DNA from: Solobacterium sp.
Lineage (GTDB): Bacteria; Bacillota_I; Bacilli_A; Erysipelotrichales; Erysipelotrichaceae
Reading direction: 5' to 3'
Length of the DNA: 64,000 nucleotides
NCBI GenBank assembly: GCA_024693325.1
Contig: JAILLA010000029.1
Span: 42,168 to 106,167 of the forward strand
Part shown: positions 1 through 9,200 of the stretch, in pieces
Layout: each line of letters starts with the position of its first letter
Numbering within the stretch: position 1 is the first letter of the stretch
Notes under the pieces: generated by a model
What the model saw: only the letters and a program-made list of their open reading frames with translations
Told to the model about the DNA's origin: nothing
Database searches by the model: none
Position numbers and translations under genes: made by a program

Positions 1-1
1 T

Positions 2-157
2 ACTGTCCCGAAAAACACACCTGTCAATATCTATCGGAAGTCCACGGGATTCGAAGCGGTTCTCGGCGCTTTGTCGCTTGAGAACAATTGGAACAGGATC
101 GGGACGATATGGGACAAAGTTATAACACTGAAGGAGGAAGGGTTATGGCACAATTGA
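2..157 (+). CDS. mrnC: Mini-ribonuclease III (MrnC/YazC-like), C-terminal fragment truncated by window start
   Basis: Frame 2 reads TVPKNTPVNIYRKSTGFEAVLGALSLENNWNRIGTIWDKVITLKEEGLWHN*; the YR.STGFEA.LG motif is typical of the MrnC C-terminus; sits directly upstream of rlmB as in B. subtilis. Confidence 0.8.
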   Translation, partial: TVPKNTPVNIYRKSTGFEAVLGALSLENNWNRIGTIWDKVITLKEEGLWHN

Positions 158-858
158 TGTACGGAAAAAACGTCGTAAAGCAGATGCTTAAAAATCCCTC
201 GAAAGTAGACTGTGTATACTTGTGTATCCAGGACCCTCAGATCGAAGCGGAATGTGCGAAGAACAGGATCAAGGTGAAGCATGTCAGCCGGAATGACCTG
301 AAAAAAATGACCGGCAGCGACAATCACCAGGGGATCGCTGCGGAAGTACAGGAATACCGTCTGTATACACTGGACGACCTTGTGAATGAACGGCATTCCG
401 AGTACGGTTTCCTGATCCTGCTGGATGAACTGGAGGACCCGCATAATCTTGGCGCGGTTCTGCGAACTGCGGACGCTGTAGGCGCAGACGGAGTGATCTT
501 CAAGAAGACACATGCGGTCGGCCTGACACCGGCGGTCGCCAAGGTATCTGCCGGAGCGATCGATACAGTAAAATGCGCGTCTGTGACGAATCTAGCGCGT
601 ACAGCTGAGGAACTGAAGAAAAAAGGCTACTGGATCGTCGGGGCAGACATGGACGGACAGGACTACAGATCACTGAAGTATGATTTCAATACCGTACTGG
701 TGATCGGCAATGAGGGAAAGGGCATTTCAAGACTGCTGAGAGAGAAGTGTGATTATCTGGTCTCACTTCCGATGAGGGGAAAGATCTCTTCCCTGAACGC
801 GGCGGTCAGTGCCGGGATCCTGATGTATCAGATCACGGATGGGCGTTTCTTCCGTTAA
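145..858 (+). CDS. rlmB: 23S rRNA (guanosine-2'-O)-methyltransferase, TrmH/RlmB family
   Basis: MAQLMYGKNVVKQML..., SpoU motifs DPHNLGAVLRTADAVGADGVI, VIGNEGKGISRL, LPMRGKISSLNAAVSAGILMY; RBS ggaggaa upstream of ATG 145. Confidence 0.93.
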   Translation: MAQLMYGKNVVKQMLKNPSKVDCVYLCIQDPQIEAECAKNRIKVKHVSRNDLKKMTGSDNHQGIAAEVQEYRLYTLDDLVNERHSEYGFLILLDELEDPHNLGAVLRTADAVGADGVIFKKTHAVGLTPAVAKVSAGAIDTVKCASVTNLARTAEELKKKGYWIVGADMDGQDYRSLKYDFNTVLVIGNEGKGISRLLREKCDYLVSLPMRGKISSLNAAVSAGILMYQITDGRFFR

Positions 859-870
859 GGAGGAAAGCTT

Positions 871-1470
871 ATGAATCCATACGAACTGCTTTATATGAGC
901 CGGACAGGAGACACATATGCCGTCCGTGCTCTTTTTAATCTCTACAAACCGATCCTGATCCACGAGGTCAAGAACGCGATCGATGCATGTCCCTGCCTGA
1001 ATATCTACTGGGATGACCTGATGCAGGAAGGGATGCTGGCATTGTACAAAGCGGCAGATACGTACAGGGAAGACCGCGGCAGCAGTTTCGCGACATTCCT
1101 GACGATCGTGATCAAAAACACGATGATCACATATACGAGAACTGTTAAGCGGAAGCAGCTGGGACGCGTCAATCATATGTATTCGCTCGACAGCATGATC
1201 AGCGAAAACAATCCCGCCATCGAGACACTGGAACAGAAAAACAGGCTGTCCGATCCGGAATATGTACTCCGGATGAACCAGGCAAGAGACCGTCTGATGG
1301 AGCAGATCAGCAAGCTGAACCCCAGGGAACAGCAGGTCCTCCTGAGCTGGATGAACGGCAATTCGTACAGCAGTTCCGCCCAGGAGATGGGCATCACAGC
1401 AAAGCAGTTTGACGGCAGAAAGCAGAGGGTGCGGAAAAAGATCAAAAAGAGCATTCTTGAAAAAGCGTGA
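871..1470 (+). CDS. sigH: RNA polymerase sigma-70 family factor, SigH-like
   Basis: Region 2-like (YWDDLMQEGMLALYKAADTYREDRGSSFATFLTIVIKNTMITYTR) and region 4-like HTH; position between rlmB and rpmG-secE-nusG matches sigH synteny. Confidence 0.8.
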   Translation: MNPYELLYMSRTGDTYAVRALFNLYKPILIHEVKNAIDACPCLNIYWDDLMQEGMLALYKAADTYREDRGSSFATFLTIVIKNTMITYTRTVKRKQLGRVNHMYSLDSMISENNPAIETLEQKNRLSDPEYVLRMNQARDRLMEQISKLNPREQQVLLSWMNGNSYSSSAQEMGITAKQFDGRKQRVRKKIKKSILEKA

Positions 1471-1514
1471 GATTCCGGTCAGGGAATGACCGCTGTATGA
1501 ATGAAGAAATGAGA

Positions 1515-1545
1515 GAAAGCCGGTTCGATCACGGCTTTTTCCGTT
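1515..1545 (+). terminator. Intrinsic terminator after sigma factor gene
   Basis: AAGCCG-loop-CGGCTTTTT. Confidence 0.7.
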
Positions 1546-1575
1546 GAAAATTAAGCAGTGCGTATTTGAACATAA

Positions 1576-1604
1576 TTGACGGGCATTGTCTCTTGTGTTA
1601 AATT
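1576..1604 (+). promoter_or_regulatory. Candidate sigma-A promoter for rpmG-secE-nusG
   Basis: TTGACG - 17 nt - TAAATT. Confidence 0.5.
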
Positions 1605-1630
1605 AGGTAGGCAATCGAGGAGTTTTTGTC

Positions 1631-1780
1631 ATGGCGAAAGATGAAAAAGTAATTATGGCATGCACAGTATGTATGTCCAGAAATTATACAACTTCACACA
1701 AAAATGCGAAGAAACGTCTTGAACTGATGAAATTCTGTCCGAAGTGCGGACGCAAAACACTCCATAAAGAAACGAAGTAG
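1631..1780 (+). CDS. rpmG: 50S ribosomal protein L33 (zinc-ribbon form)
   Basis: Below the ORF-track length cutoff; read directly: [49 protein letters not shown]; CxxC pairs and position before secE. Confidence 0.93.
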   Translation: MAKDEKVIMACTVCMSRNYTTSHKNAKKRLELMKFCPKCGRKTLHKETK

Positions 1781-1790
1781 GAGGTACTCT

Positions 1791-1976
1791 ATGGATAAGA
1801 CATTCAGCTGGAGCGGTATCAAAAAGGAAGCCAAACGTGTACGCTGGCCGAAGCGCGCCGACGTAGTATCCAATACAGGAGAAGTTGTAACATTTACAGC
1901 ATTCTTTGCGCTGTTCTTTGTACTGTGCGATTTCTTAAGCACGACCCTTCTGACACTGATCGGAATCGGAGGATAA
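1791..1976 (+). CDS. secE: Preprotein translocase subunit SecE
   Basis: 61-aa protein, KKEAKRVRWPKRADVVSNTGEV followed by one TM helix; upstream of nusG. Confidence 0.93.
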   Translation: MDKTFSWSGIKKEAKRVRWPKRADVVSNTGEVVTFTAFFALFFVLCDFLSTTLLTLIGIGG

Positions 1977-1977
1977 G

Positions 1978-2559
1978 ATGAGCGACGAGAAGAAGGTCAA
2001 TCCTGTTATTGATGATGAAAATGAAAAACGCTGGTATGTAGTTAATACATACTCCGGCCATGAGAACCGTGTAAAGGACAATCTGGAAAAGCGTGTTGAA
2101 TCCATGGGCATCCAGGATTCACTGTTCCGTGTACTTGTTGCGGAAGAACCTGAGATCGAGATCAAAAACGGCAAGGAAGTCGAGAAGATGAGAAACATTT
2201 TCCCGGGTTATGTGTTCGTTGAGATGAAGATGACAGATGAAGCATGGTATGTTGTGCGTAACACACCGGGCGTTACCGGATTTATCGGTTCTTCAGGCGG
2301 CGGTGCAAAACCGTTCCCTGTTTCTCCGGATGAGATCGAATCCATCCTGCGCAGAATGGGTCAGAGCGACAAGAAGGTCGTTGTTGACTTCAAGGTCGGC
2401 GATACAGTACGTATCCTGACCGGACCGTTCACAGGCATGGAAGGCAGAGTCAGCGAAATGAACGACCAGACACAGGTCGCAAGCATTATGACAATGCTGT
2501 TCGGACGTGAAACACCGACCGATATCAACTATAACGATCTGCAGAAAGTGGAAGACTGA
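1978..2559 (+). CDS. nusG: Transcription termination/antitermination protein NusG
   Basis: RWYVVNTYSGHENRVKDNLEKRV, FPGYVFVEMKM, VRNTPGVTGFIG, and KOW domain VGDTVRILTGPFTGMEG. Confidence 0.97.
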   Translation: MSDEKKVNPVIDDENEKRWYVVNTYSGHENRVKDNLEKRVESMGIQDSLFRVLVAEEPEIEIKNGKEVEKMRNIFPGYVFVEMKMTDEAWYVVRNTPGVTGFIGSSGGGAKPFPVSPDEIESILRRMGQSDKKVVVDFKVGDTVRILTGPFTGMEGRVSEMNDQTQVASIMTMLFGRETPTDINYNDLQKVED

Positions 2560-2565
2560 CAAAGG

Positions 2566-2600
2566 GTCCTGCTGAATGATTCGGCAGGATCTTCTTTGTA
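2566..2600 (+). terminator. Intrinsic terminator after nusG
   Basis: GGTCCTGC-loop-GCAGGATC-TTCTTT. Confidence 0.65.
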
Positions 2601-2669
2601 TTCAGCGGTTTCAAGCAGGACCGCAGTCTGATAAGATGTTGATGTAAGAAGAACAATGGAGGGACGAAC

Positions 2670-3395
2670 ATGCAGATACCTGAACTGAAAAAGCCTGATC
2701 ACGGTTATTCCAAGCAGGAACATCCCGGCAATGCGCCGCAATATGATGTGACGCAGTATCCTGCCAGGGAAAACAGCCCGCTGAAAGGAAAGCATCTGAT
2801 ATTTCTCGGCAGTTCCGTAACACTTGGCTATGCTTCACTGAACCAGTCGTTCGCGGATGATCTGGAGCATCTTGACGGTATCGTCATGATCAAGGAAGCG
2901 GTCAACGGAACGACACTGGTCGATATCGACAAGAAGGGCCCGTCTTATATCAAACGTTTAAGAACGATCGACAGATCATTCCCGGCTGACGCACTGATCT
3001 GCCAGCTTTCTACAAACGATGCCACACAAGGTATGCCCTTGGGCACGGTGACAGATGAAAGAGATCCCGAAGCGTTTGATCTGCAGACGATCGCCGGAGC
3101 CATGGAATATATTATTTCCTATGCGCAGAATACTTGGCACTGCCCGGTACTGTTTTACAGCGGGACGAGATTCATCTCTGATCTTTATCAGAACATGACG
3201 GAACTGCTTCCGGTCATGCAGAAAAAGTGGAACATCGGCCTGATCGATCTCTGGAACCACAAAGAGATGTATGAGATCACGGATGAGGCATATAAGCTCT
3301 ATATGTTTGACCCGGTACACCCGACCAGGGCAGGGTATCTGGAATGGTGGACACCAATGTTTGAAAAGGATCTCACGGCTTTCTTCGAACAGTAA
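2670..3395 (+). CDS. SGNH/GDSL hydrolase family protein
   Basis: LIFLGSSVTLGYAS block, CQLSTND block, and C-terminal FDPVHPTRAGYLEWW (catalytic DxxH). Confidence 0.85.
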   Translation: MQIPELKKPDHGYSKQEHPGNAPQYDVTQYPARENSPLKGKHLIFLGSSVTLGYASLNQSFADDLEHLDGIVMIKEAVNGTTLVDIDKKGPSYIKRLRTIDRSFPADALICQLSTNDATQGMPLGTVTDERDPEAFDLQTIAGAMEYIISYAQNTWHCPVLFYSGTRFISDLYQNMTELLPVMQKKWNIGLIDLWNHKEMYEITDEAYKLYMFDPVHPTRAGYLEWWTPMFEKDLTAFFEQ

Positions 3396-3402
3396 AGCCG
3401 GG

Positions 3403-3439
3403 AACTCACCGTGATCACTTCCGGTGGGTTTTGATTTTT
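3403..3439 (+). terminator. Intrinsic terminator after SGNH hydrolase gene
   Basis: AACTCACCG-loop-CGGTGGGTT-TTGATTTTT. Confidence 0.7.
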
Positions 3440-3471
3440 ATAAACTGATGTTTTGCGGAAAGGCGGCAATT

Positions 3472-3918
3472 ATGGAAATTGAACGTAAATTTCTTGTTAA
3501 TGAACTTCCCGATCTGACAGGTGCTGTCATGATCCGGATGGAACAGCGGTATCTTTCGGTAGATCCGGTCCTCAGGATCCGGAAAGCGGATGATAAACAC
3601 ATCTTCACATATAAAAGCGGCATGGGTATGGTCCGGCAGGAAGAAGAATTTGAGATCTCTGCTGAGGACTATGCAAAGCTGTGTGAAAAAACGATCGGTC
3701 ATCCGGTCACGAAAAACAGATATGTCATGGAACTCCCGGACGGACATCACGCCGAGATCGATGTATATCTCGGCAGGCTTGACGGGCTGCTGGTAGTGGA
3801 AACGGAGTTCGGCAGTGAGGAAGAAGCGAATGTGTTCGTACCGCCTGTATGGTTCGGTACGGAAGTGACGGATGACCCTTACTATACGAATGCCATGCTG
3901 GCGTTCAAGGAGGCATGA
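3472..3918 (+). CDS. CYTH domain protein (triphosphate tunnel metalloenzyme family)
   Basis: Internal start MEIERKFLVNELP (ExExK signature), RIRKADDKHIFTYKSG, DVYLGRLDGLLVVETEFGSEEEA; the longer ORF start at 3424 lies inside a terminator. Confidence 0.88.
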   Translation: MEIERKFLVNELPDLTGAVMIRMEQRYLSVDPVLRIRKADDKHIFTYKSGMGMVRQEEEFEISAEDYAKLCEKTIGHPVTKNRYVMELPDGHHAEIDVYLGRLDGLLVVETEFGSEEEANVFVPPVWFGTEVTDDPYYTNAMLAFKEA

Positions 3919-3919
3919 G

Positions 3920-4843
3920 ATGGAGATCGGCTTACTGCTGCTGAAACAGATCTGCGTCATGTTTTTATTGATGCTGACGGGATATGTGTTCTACAAAAGA
4001 GGAATGATCACGGATCAGGGCTCGAAGGAGCTTGGAAAGATCCTGCTGTACCTGGTCATCCCGGTCGTGGTGATCAACAACTTCTGCATTGAGCGGACGG
4101 CGGAAAAAGCTGCGGAGCTCCTGCAGTCAACATTGCTGGCAGGCGCAGCCATGCTGGCGGCGATCGTGATCTCGCACATTGTTTTCGGGAAACGCGACGG
4201 TATTTCCTGCTTCTCATCAGCGTTCTCAAATGCAGGATTCATCGGTATTCCCCTGGTCACAGCGGTCATGGGAAGCCAGTATGTGTTCTATATTTCCGTC
4301 ATGATCGTGTTCGTCAACGCACTGCAGTGGACATACGGCGTATATGTCATCACTTCGGATAAAAATGTCATCTCACCGAAAAAGATCATGACGAATCCGA
4401 TCGTTCTTTCGGTGATCGCCGCATTGATCATCTTCTTCTCCGGAATCGGAAACCATATGCCGGGAGTCGTGACCAGCGTATTCAGTTCGATCGCAGGCCT
4501 GAATACACCGATCGCCATGATGGTCAGCGGTGTATTCCTTACCCAGTCGGATCTTCTGGCAATGTTCAAAAAGAAAAAGACATATATCGTATGTCTGCTC
4601 AGACTGGTCCTGATCCCGCTGGCAACGCTTGCCGTATTCAGGCTCCTGCCGTTCGGCAGTTCTGAAATGAAACTGGCACTGATGATCGCGGCTGCGGCAC
4701 CGGTCGGTTCCAACGTTGCGGTGTTTGCGCAGGCGTATGACAAGAACTATACAGACGCTGTAGAACAGGTCTGTCTGTCAACGATCCTCTGTCTTCTGGT
4801 ACTGCCGCTGGTCATTACGCTGGCATCTGTAGTTCTTGGCTGA
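3920..4843 (+). CDS. AEC family (auxin efflux carrier-like) transporter
   Basis: MEIGLLLLKQICVMFLLMLTGYVFYKRGMITDQGSKELGKILLYLVIP; about 10 TM; AFSNAGFIGIPL motif; overlaps CYTH stop (gcATGAgATGG). Confidence 0.88.
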   Translation: MEIGLLLLKQICVMFLLMLTGYVFYKRGMITDQGSKELGKILLYLVIPVVVINNFCIERTAEKAAELLQSTLLAGAAMLAAIVISHIVFGKRDGISCFSSAFSNAGFIGIPLVTAVMGSQYVFYISVMIVFVNALQWTYGVYVITSDKNVISPKKIMTNPIVLSVIAALIIFFSGIGNHMPGVVTSVFSSIAGLNTPIAMMVSGVFLTQSDLLAMFKKKKTYIVCLLRLVLIPLATLAVFRLLPFGSSEMKLALMIAAAAPVGSNVAVFAQAYDKNYTDAVEQVCLSTILCLLVLPLVITLASVVLG

Positions 4844-4849
4844 AAATGA

Positions 4850-4878
4850 TTGACTCGGAAGGCAATTGATACTATCAT
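4850..4878 (+). promoter_or_regulatory. Promoter for rplK-rplA
   Basis: TTGACT - 17 nt - TATCAT directly after the AEC gene. Confidence 0.75.
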
Positions 4879-4907
4879 ATTGGAGCACACGTTTTTTCGT
4901 GTGTGAT

Positions 4908-4950
4908 CATGCGTGGGAGGATAAGCAGCTTATCCGTTTACCACTGCATG
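4908..4950 (+). promoter_or_regulatory. L1-type ribosomal protein leader (mRNA mimic of the 23S rRNA L1 site)
   Basis: CATGC/GTGG pairs with CCAC/(T)GCATG, enclosing GA/GTTTA internal loop and inner stem GGATAAG/CTTATCC; contains GTGGGAGG, as in the 23S L1-binding region; upstream of L11-L1 genes. Confidence 0.75.
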
Positions 4951-4978
4951 TGGAACCTATTTAAAGGAGGAACGCCAC

Positions 4979-5401
4979 ATGGCAAAGAAAGTTGCAAAAG
5001 TATGCAAACTGCAGTTCCCTGCAGGCGGCGCTAAACCGGGACCGGCTCTGGCATCCGCAGGCATCAACATGCCGAAATTCTGCACGGAATTCAACGACAA
5101 AACAAAGGACCGCAAGGGTGACATCGTTCCTGTCGTCATCACAGCTTATGAAGACAAGAGCTTTGATTTCGTCATCAAAACAACACCTGCAGCATTCCTG
5201 CTGAAGAAGGCTGCCGGAATCGCTAAAGCTTCCGGTACACCGAAGACTGTCAAGGCCGGCAAGATCACTGTTGATCAGCTCCGCGAGATCGCTGAGTACA
5301 AGATGCCTGACCTGAATGCAAACAGTGTTGAAGCAGCTATGAAGATCATTGCAGGTACAGCCCGCAACATGGGTATTACAGTAGAAGGGATGGATAACTG
5401 A
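4979..5401 (+). CDS. rplK: 50S ribosomal protein L11
   Basis: [43 protein letters not shown]-like [14 protein letters not shown]. Confidence 0.97.
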   Translation: MAKKVAKVCKLQFPAGGAKPGPALASAGINMPKFCTEFNDKTKDRKGDIVPVVITAYEDKSFDFVIKTTPAAFLLKKAAGIAKASGTPKTVKAGKITVDQLREIAEYKMPDLNANSVEAAMKIIAGTARNMGITVEGMDN

Positions 5402-5403
5402 TC

Positions 5404-6081
5404 ATGGCAGGTAAGAAATTCAAGGCCGCTCAGGCTCAGGTAGACAGCACGAAACTGTATCCCTATGCAGAAGGTGTTGCACTCGCAAAGAAACTCAGCC
5501 CGGTAAAATTCGACGCTACAGTAGAAGCAAGCTTCTTCCTGAACGTTGACCCTCGTCAGGCTGAACAGAACATCCGTGGTGCTATGGTTCTTCCCAACGG
5601 CACAGGTAAGACAAGAAAAGTTCTTGTTATTACTCAGGGCCCGAAAGAACAGGAAGCTAAGGATGCAGGCGCTGACTTCGTTGGCGGCGCAGACATGATC
5701 GAAAAGATCAAGGGCGGATGGTTCGACTTCGATATTATCGTAGCTACTCCCGATATGATGGGTCAGCTCGGTAAACTCGGCCGTGTGCTCGGTCCTAAGG
5801 GCTTAATGCCGAACCCTAAGACAGGTACTGTTACAACAAACATCAGCCAGGCGATCGAAGAGATCAAAAAAGGTAAGATCACATACCGTGTTGACAGAGA
5901 TGGAAACATCAACTGTCTGATCGGCAAGTGCTCCTTCTCTGATCAGGCTCTTGCAGAGAACTTTAAAGCTCTGTATGACCAGCTGAACCGTATCAAGCCT
6001 GCAACTGTCAAGGGTACATACATGAAGGGTATCACTGTTTCCACAACAATGGGCCCTGGTGTAAAAGTTACAGTTGAGTAA
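5404..6081 (+). CDS. rplA: 50S ribosomal protein L1
   Basis: [55 protein letters not shown]. Confidence 0.98.
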   Translation: MAGKKFKAAQAQVDSTKLYPYAEGVALAKKLSPVKFDATVEASFFLNVDPRQAEQNIRGAMVLPNGTGKTRKVLVITQGPKEQEAKDAGADFVGGADMIEKIKGGWFDFDIIVATPDMMGQLGKLGRVLGPKGLMPNPKTGTVTTNISQAIEEIKKGKITYRVDRDGNINCLIGKCSFSDQALAENFKALYDQLNRIKPATVKGTYMKGITVSTTMGPGVKVTVE

Positions 6082-6102
6082 GACAGCATACAAATGTAAC
6101 CA

Positions 6103-6141
6103 AAAGGATCTGGAATGTTGAATTTCAGATCTTTTTTTTGT
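6103..6141 (+). terminator. Strong intrinsic terminator after rplA
   Basis: AGATCTGAAAT-type inverted repeat followed by TTTTTTTT. Confidence 0.8.
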
Positions 6142-6217
6142 TTTTCCGTGGAGATTCAGCGTGAATACCGAATGTTATTTCAGAAGGCCGTTGCGGCCGG
6201 GTGAAACGGAGGAAACT

Positions 6218-9200
6218 ATGAATCGCACAGCATGGAAAAAACGAAATGCACTGTTATTAGCGGCGATGACCTGTCTGAGGGCATTGCCTGCAGCTGCTGA
6301 AGAACCGGATCCTGCAGCAGGACAGCAGACTGAACTGACAGGAACAGAACAGCGGGTGATCGAAGCGGTCGCAGTACCTGATCCTTCAGAGATCATGGCT
6401 GAAGCAGGAACAGCGGAAGAAGACCTGGATCTTCCGTTTACATTATCGGTTCTGTTTGCCGGAAGCGAAACAACAGAGGAACAGGAAGTCGTCTGGCAGT
6501 GCAGTACATATGATGCGGACATTGAAGGCAGCTATGTTTTTCAATCCGTATTTACTGACACATCTCTGGTCTGGGACGATATGCCGCTAATGACTGTTAC
6601 TGTGGAAAAATACCTGACCATCACACAGTATCTGGAACAGCTGCCGGAAAGCAGCTCCGTATTTCAGATGAGCGATGAGGAAAAAGGGGAAGTACGGACA
6701 CTGCTGCAGCAGATCGGATCTCTGGAAAATGAAATGACTGATGAAGACAGGACGGATTGGCAGAGCAGGAATCCCGTGAAATATGCGCTTTATCAGGAAT
6801 TGTGCACGATCCTTTTGGACCAGTCAGGAGGAGAACACGCATATCTGGACGATGATCTGATCTATGTTGAAACATTGAATGTTTCAGAAATGAAAGACGG
6901 GATCGGACCGTTTGACGAAGAAGATACAGCGGGAAGGGATACATCGGATTCAAACCACAGGATCAGGACGTTTGATACGCTGACATACACCCTGTTTTAC
7001 AGAACAAGATCCAACGGTATTTACGACAGTGTTGGCAGCGGCTATATGTTCTACGAATTTATTCTTCCATGTACTGAAAAGGAAGCGGTTTTTGATACGG
7101 AATCCATGGGCTGGGCAGGAAACCGGTGCACTGATCTGAATGATCTGACTCCCGGAACGACCGGATGGACGCTCAGTACGGATGGAGAAGGGAATCAGGT
7201 GCTGCTAGTAAAACGGTTTATGGAACCAAACGAGACTGCGGAAAACGCATTCCCGGGCAGCGGGACGGTCAGTGCGGTAGTCCATATACTCGGGGCATCC
7301 AACGGTACGGTCATACAGCCTGTATTCCGTGCGTGGATGGACCATAACGACATCGGACAGGCGGCGGAATGCCTTTCGGAACCGGTAGAGATCACATGTG
7401 AACTCAGGATGAATGCCGCACTGGCAAAACATACGCATACGCAGGGACTTGATGTATTCGACTTTTCCACAGGAAACGATCTTGCGCTGAACAAGGATGC
7501 CGGACAGGTCAAAGGCAGGATCTACGGTTATTCTGTCAACCTCCAGCTCTACAGCAAAGGCAGTGCCGGTACAGGCGCAGACCTGAAAGGATGCGCATTG
7601 CCCGACGGACCGATCAGTGTCAGCGTTGATATGCAGGCTGTTTACAGAAGATCCTCCGCCTCCTCATCTCCCATATCGATGAATGACGACGGGTTTGTGC
7701 CGCTGATCTGGAGCTATGAAGGCAACAAGCGTCCGTATTCGGATCTGCAGGCTGATGAAAGAGACGTCAAAAGTTATGGCCTGACATACGCAACACTGGC
7801 ACCCCTGAACAGGAAGAACGAACGTCCGGATATCATGCCTGCAGACGGGTCCAACGGATGCTGGAACGGAGGAGACTGGCATGCGGAACAGGAGGGAAGT
7901 ACAGTCACATTCACGATCTATCCGAAAAGTGAAGAACATCCCAACGGCTACGAAGTGAATCCGCAGTGGTTCCCGAACGGCAACAGCGGTGCCGCACCGA
8001 AAAACCAGAACATTTACTGGAAGCCTTCAGACGGAGTGTTTACAGCAAGGATCGGATGTATATCCGCGGCAGAGGTATACTTTATCGTTCCTTTTGAGCA
8101 GAACGGAACAGGGCTCAGCGAGTGGTATGAAGACACAGGAACCGTCGAACTGAGCGCGGCAGATGCACAGCTGAAGGTATCGGATGTACTGCTTGAACAG
8201 GGCAGCACTTCCGATGATGTGCTGACATGGTCGGTTTTTATTGCCGGCGGAGGCGTGTATACACCGAATATCCATTACGCTTCAGCAGACGGATACGGTG
8301 ATATCAACCATAACGAAGAACCGGATTCCTTTCTGCATACCGGCGAGGATGCTGTGGCGGTCGGACAGCCGTTCGGGATCACCTGGGGACTATGGTGTGA
8401 TCCCAGAGGCGACAGCGACAATGTCGTATATGCAGCGAACAGCCTGATGAAGTTTGATGATGAAGGCATCCTCCTGCAGAACAGTGACGGGACTCCGGCC
8501 GGTCCGTCTGTCTATAACGACGGCTATTATGCATCCGGTACGTATTCATGGATGTATGCTGCGAAACCGGACGGTACGGGATGGTACGATGACGCTGAGA
8601 TGAACGATGCTGTTGAGTCGGACCTGATCTATTTCTCCGATCTGCAGCAGCTGCAGGACCAGGGATACACCTGCGTGGGGATCCTGACGCAGTACCGCAA
8701 GGATCTGTCGGAAAAGGAATTCACCAAAAAGGCAGCCTTGTCATATATACCGTGTATGAGCGGAGAAGAAAGTCAGACAGCAGGCAATGTATACCAGATC
8801 AGGATCAGTACAACATGGTGGCTGAAGGACAAGGTCAGTGCTGCCGGAGGCATGATCCCGCTGCGTCCGGAAGGAACCGATAACCGGACATTTGTACTGC
8901 CGCAGGGGGACAAGCAGGATGTTAAGGAAAACTATGTCAAAGCAGTGTGGGAAAGCAGCGCATATGTATCCGGACATACCGGGGATAACCATGACGGAGA
9001 CTCTGTATATGTCACTCCGTTCAGAAGTGAGATCGAGATCACTGCCGCGCAGACACAGTCCGGTTCGGCAGAACCGGCAAGGATCTACAGCCTCGACAGC
9101 GGACAGCGCTATGTGGAATACCGGATCAGACCGTCATTGACAACATATACGCAGACCGGGGAAGGCACACCGGTCACGGTGACCGTCAGGACTGTTCTGC

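Noticed and set aside
6133-6140. T8 tract as a phase-variation switch for the adhesin
   Set aside because: It is the U tract of the rplA terminator, about 78 bp upstream of the ATG and not between obvious promoter elements
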